From contig PYVG01000001.1 of the NCBI GenBank assembly GCA_003030745.1, positions 47,158 through 111,157 on the forward strand: 64,000 nucleotides of DNA, read 5' to 3'. Positions 59,875-64,000 of this stretch are shown here, in pieces; within the stretch, counting starts at the first letter, position 1, and every line of letters starts with the position of its first letter. Made by a program: the position numbers and the translations under genes. Below the pieces are notes generated by a model, which had not been told where the DNA came from, did no database searches, and was given only the letters and a program-made list of their open reading frames with translations. Source of the DNA: Pseudidiomarina aestuarii (GTDB lineage: Bacteria; Pseudomonadota; Gammaproteobacteria; Enterobacterales; Alteromonadaceae).

Positions 59875-59919
59875 GCCATCCATGGCGAAGCCATCCGTGG
59901 TTCGCACATCCGTGAAACA
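59875..59919. repeat. Three tandem 15-base units
   Basis: Units at 59875-59889, 59890-59904 and 59905-59919 share the core CATCC(A/G)TGG or CATCCGTGA. The first contains the palindrome GCCATCCATGGC-like CCATGG. They lie in the 3' region of the membrane regulator gene. Could be a protein-binding array or a small intergenic repeat. Confidence 0.5.
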
Positions 59920-59946
59920 AACTGCACAGTGAGTATGAGCCGCTTT

Positions 59947-60852
59947 TTATGGATTGTCTTTGAAACGATTTGAAGAAGTTTGAAATGGCATATTCACAAC
60001 GGTTTCAACCAGCGTATCGGGATTTGTAATCACCGCATAACCGCCGTTCTCTACCAACAGACGCCGAATTGTATCGTTTGCAACTATGGTGTAGAGAATA
60101 AAGGTAGTGTCATCATCGTTGGCACGCATTGCTTCGAGTAAGCGCATGCCGGCAAGAGGGTCATCACCTCGTCCCATATCCGAAATGACGAGATCATAAT
60201 TATAGAGTTGAAGCAGAGTCAGAGCATCTTCGGTGGTTGTCACGTTGTATACACCAAAGCTTTTACCTTCAAAGAATGCTGCTTCGCGCTCGTTATTGCT
60301 GGGATTATCATCGACCCAGAGAATTCGACCGATGACTTGAAGGGGCTCGCCGTATTTCACTTCCCGAGCGGTAGTCGCCTCGGAGTTAAAGGTTGTCATC
60401 ACTGCCGGAATCGCCAGAATTCCGACTAAAAACATAGCCGCGATGGTGAACCAGGCTCCATTTTTATTATGGATATTTGGGTTGTGCGGTTGGGTTGGTG
60501 GCTGCTCAACATTCGGCTGAGCAATACGCCGGGCAAGTTCCGGAGCCAGTCGATAACCTCGCCCGCGCAGTGTTTCAATGACCGGCGACTGATAGTGATG
60601 GGATTTAAAAAATGTTCGCGCATCAGCAACCAGCCGCGATGCTGACCAATTGGACACCACTGAACCTGTCCATAAATTTTCCAAGACCTCTTGCTGACTG
60701 ACCGATGCAGGATAACGGGAGATCAGTAATATCATCAGACGGATGATGCGACTATCTACGTTTAACAATTGCCCCTGATAGTCTATGCAGAGTTGCTCTG
60801 AGTCGATCGTAAAGCCATCAAATGTGTACTTCAACGGAGCCTCTATTTTCAT
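59947..60852 (-). CDS. Membrane winged-helix regulator with C-terminal receiver-like domain
   Basis: 301 residues from the ATG at 60852 (GTG at 60864 is an alternative). OmpR/ToxR-type winged helix about 6-106 (YTFDGFTIDSEQLCIDYQG ... IETLRGRGYRL). A linker, then one membrane helix about 133-154 (WFTIAAMFLVGILAIPAVMT). The C-terminal part about 176-290 resembles a response-regulator receiver: ILWVDDNPSNNERE (Asp181, Asp182), DLVISDMG (Asp225), and FILYTIV. The usual Lys before Pro is Asn (ITNPDTL). With the DNA-binding domain inside, this domain should lie in the periplasm, where phosphotransfer is not expected. Function unknown; ToxR/CadC-like signalling is the nearest model. Confidence 0.82.
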   Translation of the reverse strand: MKIEAPLKYTFDGFTIDSEQLCIDYQGQLLNVDSRIIRLMILLISRYPASVSQQEVLENLWTGSVVSNWSASRLVADARTFFKSHHYQSPVIETLRGRGYRLAPELARRIAQPNVEQPPTQPHNPNIHNKNGAWFTIAAMFLVGILAIPAVMTTFNSEATTAREVKYGEPLQVIGRILWVDDNPSNNEREAAFFEGKSFGVYNVTTTEDALTLLQLYNYDLVISDMGRGDDPLAGMRLLEAMRANDDDTTFILYTIVANDTIRRLLVENGGYAVITNPDTLVETVVNMPFQTSSNRFKDNP

Positions 60853-60918
60853 CAAGTAACCCACCGCTCGATTATGCCACGAGCGGCGGTGAATACTAGC
60901 GTCTTGTATGAAAATACA

Positions 60919-61551
60919 TCACTTGTCTAATTCAGTAATACGAAGGTAAGGCTTTAGAGTTTTCCAACCTTGTGGGAATTTCTTCTTAGCATCCTCATCC
61001 GAGACTGTCGGGCGAATGATGACCGGATTGCCTGGACGCCAATCTGCTGGGCACGCAACTTCTTGCTTGTCTGTGGTTTGCAAAGCATCAATCACCCGCA
61101 AAATTTCGTCGAAGTTACGACCAACAGTCATGGGATAGGTCATCATCAGACGAATTTTCATGTTGGGATCGATGATGAACACCGAACGAACGGTTGCGGT
61201 GACGCTCTCGTTCGGATGAATCATGTCGTACAACTGCGCAATTTTCAGTTCTTTATCAGCGACAATCGGAAACTCCAACACGGTATTCTGAGTTTCGTTC
61301 ACATCCCGAATCCAGCCTTTGTGTTGCTCAACCGTATCGGTCGACAAACCAAGCGGTTTGACATTACGTTTTGCAAACTCAGGAGCGAGTTGTGACGTCC
61401 GTCCCATCTCAGTTGTACAGACTGGCGTATAGTCAGCTGGATGACTAAAAAAGAAGACCCATGAGCCATTCGCCCACTCGTGGAGCTTAATGGGGCCATT
61501 CGTGGTGTCGATGGAAAAATCAGGTGCGGTATCACCGATACGTAGTGCCAT
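60919..61551 (-). CDS. 1-Cys peroxiredoxin (Prx6 type)
   Basis: 210 residues from ATG 61551, set by AGGAGG six bases upstream. Peroxidatic Cys in HPADYTPVCTTEMG, the Prx6-type long C-terminal arm, and VACPADWRPGNPVII. It reduces hydrogen peroxide and alkyl peroxides; reductant unknown. The Asp-Tyr in PADYTP replaces the more common PADFTP. It lies upstream of the regulator gene on the same strand, 66 bases away, and downstream of a repeat locus. Confidence 0.94.
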   Translation of the reverse strand: MALRIGDTAPDFSIDTTNGPIKLHEWANGSWVFFFSHPADYTPVCTTEMGRTSQLAPEFAKRNVKPLGLSTDTVEQHKGWIRDVNETQNTVLEFPIVADKELKIAQLYDMIHPNESVTATVRSVFIIDPNMKIRLMMTYPMTVGRNFDEILRVIDALQTTDKQEVACPADWRPGNPVIIRPTVSDEDAKKKFPQGWKTLKPYLRITELDK

Positions 61552-61565
61552 AGCAAACCTCCTCA

Positions 61566-61660
61566 ATAGTTAAAAGTGAACAGTGAACAGTGAATAGAAA
61601 AAATGGCGCATACGATTTGCTTTTTGATTTTCTGTTCTCTGTTCACTATTTACCATTAGT
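61566..61660. repeat. Dispersed AACAGTGAATAG-type inverted repeat, copy B
   Basis: Left arm 61573-61590 and the reverse complement of 61634-61651 agree at 16 of 18 bases. The left arm has three AGTGAA-type units in a row. The 12-mer at 61587-61598 is identical to that in copy A (19325-19336). It lies in the gap between the SRAP gene and the peroxiredoxin gene. No coding sequence or transposase lies inside. Confidence 0.65.
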
Positions 61661-61703
61661 TTAGTTGACCACCTCTTGGGTCGTTAGTTTGATTTACGCT
61701 AAG

Positions 61704-62282
61704 TTATTCTGCCTGGCTCACCTTGATGGCAGAATCCGGAAGTGGTTGCAATAACGGTTCTAATTGTTCGACGGGACTGGTGAACCAGTAATCAATATCG
61801 TCGATTGATACAAAGAATGGCATGCGGTGATGGTATTCGGCACAGGTTTCATTCGGTGCAATCGTCAAACTGACGAGTTCTGGATGCTGTTGTCCATGGA
61901 ATACGAGTCCCCCCATGAATAAAGGGCTGTTGTGACTGCTTTCGAACAGGTACTTCACTTTACGACCCTCTTCGGTTCGCCACTCGTAGTATCCTGAAAC
62001 TGGAATCATACAGCGTGATTGAGTAAAAGCGCGCTTAAAGGTGGGCTTCACTGCCGCTGTTTCTACTTGGGCATTAATCAGAAGTTTTGTAGCCCAAGTT
62101 GGCTGAATACCCCAGCGTGTCGGTACTTGCTGTATTGACTCTGTTGTTTGATTCCACATCAATGTGTCAATACGCTGAGTAGGGCGCAAGTCTGTATTAT
62201 CCTGCGTTTTGAATTGGATACCTAACTGTTCGCCCAAATATGCTGTTAATGGCGCAGCAATCACATTCATCCGGCCACACAT
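61704..62282 (-). CDS. SRAP-domain protein (YedK/HMCES family)
   Basis: 192 residues. Catalytic Cys2 in MCGRMNV after removal of Met, TRWGIQPTW, conserved INAQVET (INARxET in most), GYYEW with its Glu, and EYHHRMPFFV with the key His. SRAP proteins form a thiazolidine crosslink with abasic sites in single-stranded DNA, protecting them from breakage. Length is a little short of E. coli YedK (222). Only the Gln in place of Arg in INAQ is unusual. Confidence 0.92.
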   Translation of the reverse strand: MCGRMNVIAAPLTAYLGEQLGIQFKTQDNTDLRPTQRIDTLMWNQTTESIQQVPTRWGIQPTWATKLLINAQVETAAVKPTFKRAFTQSRCMIPVSGYYEWRTEEGRKVKYLFESSHNSPLFMGGLVFHGQQHPELVSLTIAPNETCAEYHHRMPFFVSIDDIDYWFTSPVEQLEPLLQPLPDSAIKVSQAE

Positions 62283-62338
62283 TGCATCGCTCCTTCAATT
62301 AAGTACGTGAGTTCAGTGTATTCATTTCTGCTTACATT

Positions 62339-62350
62339 TGTTCATGAACA
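62339..62350. promoter_or_regulatory. 12-bp perfect palindrome upstream of the serine hydrolase
   Basis: TGTTCATGAACA, fully self-complementary, in the 134-base gap between the divergent SRAP and hydrolase genes. It is 67 bases before the hydrolase start. A regulator cannot be named. Confidence 0.3.
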
Positions 62351-62416
62351 TCGCAAACACTTTTAAACAAAGTGAACTAGACTCTTTCTCAATTCAACTC
62401 GGTGTGGGAGAAAATA

Positions 62417-64000
62417 ATGAAAATAACGTATTCGACCGGATTAACGACAATCGCCCTTAGTACACTTTTGGTATCTGCTGCTGTCCAGGCTGATACCAGC
62501 GCCTATGATCAAGTCGTGCGTTCAAGTTATCAACAGAGCCTGCCAGGCGCCACCATTCATATCTCACGAGCTGGTGAGACCGTTTATGCGACGGCGGCTG
62601 GCATGGCTGATCTGGAACTCGCCGTCCCTATGGCAAATGATCATGTGTTCCGTTTAGCCTCGGTTACCAAACAATATACCGCTGCAGCGATTCTGCGGCT
62701 AGTTGACGAGGGCAAACTACAACTCGATGATACCGTTGCCAAGTGGTGGCCAGAATTAGCGTTTGGCGATGTTACGGTGCATCAATTATTGAATCACACG
62801 TCAGGTATTGCCAGTTACACGAGTATTCCCGGCTATATGAGTGATACCCGTATTCAACGCGACCTGACAACTGCCGAATTGATTGAGGTGTTCGCAGAAT
62901 TACCACTCGATTTTGATCCGGGGACTGAATGGCGTTACAACAACTCAGCTTATGTGATGCTTGGTGCGATTATCGAGAAAGTGACTGCGCAGCCTTGGGA
63001 TAGTTACATTGTTAACCGGTTATTGAAGCCGTTGGGCATTACCGATACGGGCTATTATCCTGATAGTAAAATCACACCACGCCGCATCTCTGGGTATCAT
63101 AATAGCGAAGATGGACCGGTTAATGCGCCACATTTAAGCATGACTCAACCGCATGCTGCGGGAGCATTATCAGCAACGGCCGCAGATGTGGACAAATGGC
63201 AGGTTGCACTACATAGCGGCAACGTTATCTCAGCGACCAGTTACGAAAAAATGATTACTCCCGAAGACGTTGCCGATGATTACGGCTATGGAATCGCCGC
63301 CGGTAAGCTGCGTGGTTGGGATGCCTTGTCACATGGTGGCGGTATTCATGGTTTTAGTACCTACGCATTGTGGTTGCCAGAGCAGGAAATATCGGTCGTT
63401 GTGCTGTCGAACATTGCCGGTGGATCTGCCAGCCCAACAGACATCGCTTTCCGTTTAGCCGCAATTGCTGCAGGGAATCCGTTCCCAATTGAAAAGCCTG
63501 CAGTCGAAATGAGTTCAATGGAGTTAGAAAAGCTCGTAGGCACCTACCAAATCAATGACGACACTAAGCGCACATTGAAGCTGGAAGATGGCCGTTTGAT
63601 GAGTCAACGCCAAGGTGGCATGCCTTCAGTTGTTATCCCTGTGGGAAATGATCAGTTTGCTCTAGAAGGCTCAGCTGCCTATTTTGAAGCGGTTCGAGAT
63701 GAAAGCGGTAATGTCACTGGTGTCGATTTCTACCAAGTGAATAGCGCTGAGGCTGAACATGCTAAAAAAGTGAGCAACGATGTTGCGATGCGCAATGTCA
63801 GCTCGCTAACTGCCGAGCAACAAGAGCGTCTGGTGGGTGAATATGAGCTGCAACCCGGCTTCGTCATTACCATTCGTCGCACTGATGCAGGCATGACTGC
63901 TCAAGCAACCGGGCAGAATGCATTCCCGGTGCAGTCTGAAGGCGAGAACGTGTTATTCAATGACCAGTTTGGTATCGAGATGGAATTCGAACTGAGTGCT
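62417..64000 (+). CDS. Serine hydrolase, beta-lactamase/class C-like, 3' end missing
   Basis: 528 codons, open to the window end. Start ATG 62417 with GGGAG at 62406-62410. Signal peptide about 1-25 (VSAAVQA). Beta-lactamase fold: SVTK at residues 82-85 (nucleophile Ser82, Lys85), YNN at 174-176, and HGGG at 306-309 in place of KTG. This set is typical of class C-like esterases, D-aminopeptidases and related peptidases, most of which do not confer drug resistance. After about residue 360 a second domain begins with LEKLVGTYQIND and recurs as LTAEQQERLVGEYEL, the C-terminal lipocalin-like repeat of such proteins. Confidence 0.9.
   Translation, partial: MKITYSTGLTTIALSTLLVSAAVQADTSAYDQVVRSSYQQSLPGATIHISRAGETVYATAAGMADLELAVPMANDHVFRLASVTKQYTAAAILRLVDEGKLQLDDTVAKWWPELAFGDVTVHQLLNHTSGIASYTSIPGYMSDTRIQRDLTTAELIEVFAELPLDFDPGTEWRYNNSAYVMLGAIIEKVTAQPWDSYIVNRLLKPLGITDTGYYPDSKITPRRISGYHNSEDGPVNAPHLSMTQPHAAGALSATAADVDKWQVALHSGNVISATSYEKMITPEDVADDYGYGIAAGKLRGWDALSHGGGIHGFSTYALWLPEQEISVVVLSNIAGGSASPTDIAFRLAAIAAGNPFPIEKPAVEMSSMELEKLVGTYQINDDTKRTLKLEDGRLMSQRQGGMPSVVIPVGNDQFALEGSAAYFEAVRDESGNVTGVDFYQVNSAEAEHAKKVSNDVAMRNVSSLTAEQQERLVGEYELQPGFVITIRRTDAGMTAQATGQNAFPVQSEGENVLFNDQFGIEMEFELSA

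Noticed and set aside
62417..64000. Antibiotic-resistance beta-lactamase
   Set aside because: The third motif is HGG rather than KTG, and a lipocalin-like C-terminal domain follows; this set points to peptidase or esterase relatives.

Overview
The window reads as chromosomal DNA of a marine-type gammaproteobacterium. The gene orders ubiB-tatABC..tatD, rhlB-gppA beside trxA and rho, ubiD-fre, and recC-recB-recD are typical of Alteromonadales. The protein sequences feel closest to Idiomarinaceae (Idiomarina, Aliidiomarina, Pseudidiomarina), but that placement is from memory of the families, not from a search. Genes are tightly packed, with many ATGA stop/start overlaps. No rRNA, tRNA, CRISPR array, transposase or phage gene was seen, and no gene-free stretch exceeds about 220 bases.

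Region 1 (1-14,255) is mostly housekeeping: the end of ubiB, the Tat translocon with tatD, a membrane diguanylate cyclase, hemB, gppA and rhlB on the minus strand, trxA, rho, two secreted DUF1566 proteins, ubiD and fre. Region 2 (14,256-19,430) is a thiamine module. A TPP riboswitch precedes a TonB-dependent receptor, a PnuC-type transporter, an APH-fold kinase and an MFS protein. The leader contains what looks like a complete two-state switch acting on the ribosome binding site. Region 3 (19,430-22,760) holds stress and envelope genes: DUF3185, dps, trhO, an exported tyrosine-phosphatase-like protein, and a lipoprotein that joins MliC, COG3650 and META domains. Region 4 (22,846-32,317) is recC-recB-recD followed directly by arfB.

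Region 5 (32,319-45,191) is a complete E. coli-like cellulose/phosphoethanolamine-cellulose locus. bcsG-bcsF-bcsE run left and bcsR-Q-A-B-Z-C run right from one divergent promoter region. bcsF (50 codons) had to be found by reading the gap. The locus looks more AT-rich than its neighbours. BcsC is short with an acidic linker, and BcsZ carries a lipobox. With the GGDEF protein at 2,769, this gives the window both a c-di-GMP source and two c-di-GMP-binding effectors (BcsA PilZ, BcsE).

Region 6 (45,365-64,000) is accessory. It has a lipoprotein penicillin acylase-family enzyme, a MaoC-type protein divergent from a WYL regulator, a four-gene membrane operon (DUF3667, GT2-GtrA fusion, two PepSY proteins), a small charged periplasmic protein, ogt, an Nramp relative without the usual metal ligands, an outer-membrane-like protein, malic enzyme, an OsmC protein, a 2OG-Fe(II) oxygenase, an unusual wHTH-membrane-receiver protein, a 1-Cys peroxiredoxin, an SRAP protein, and the start of a serine beta-lactamase-like hydrolase that runs off the end. 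The strongest candidates for something undescribed are the membrane regulator whose receiver-like domain is predicted to lie outside the cytoplasm (59,947-60,852), the four-gene membrane operon (49,996-53,385), and a dispersed inverted repeat present at two intergenic sites.
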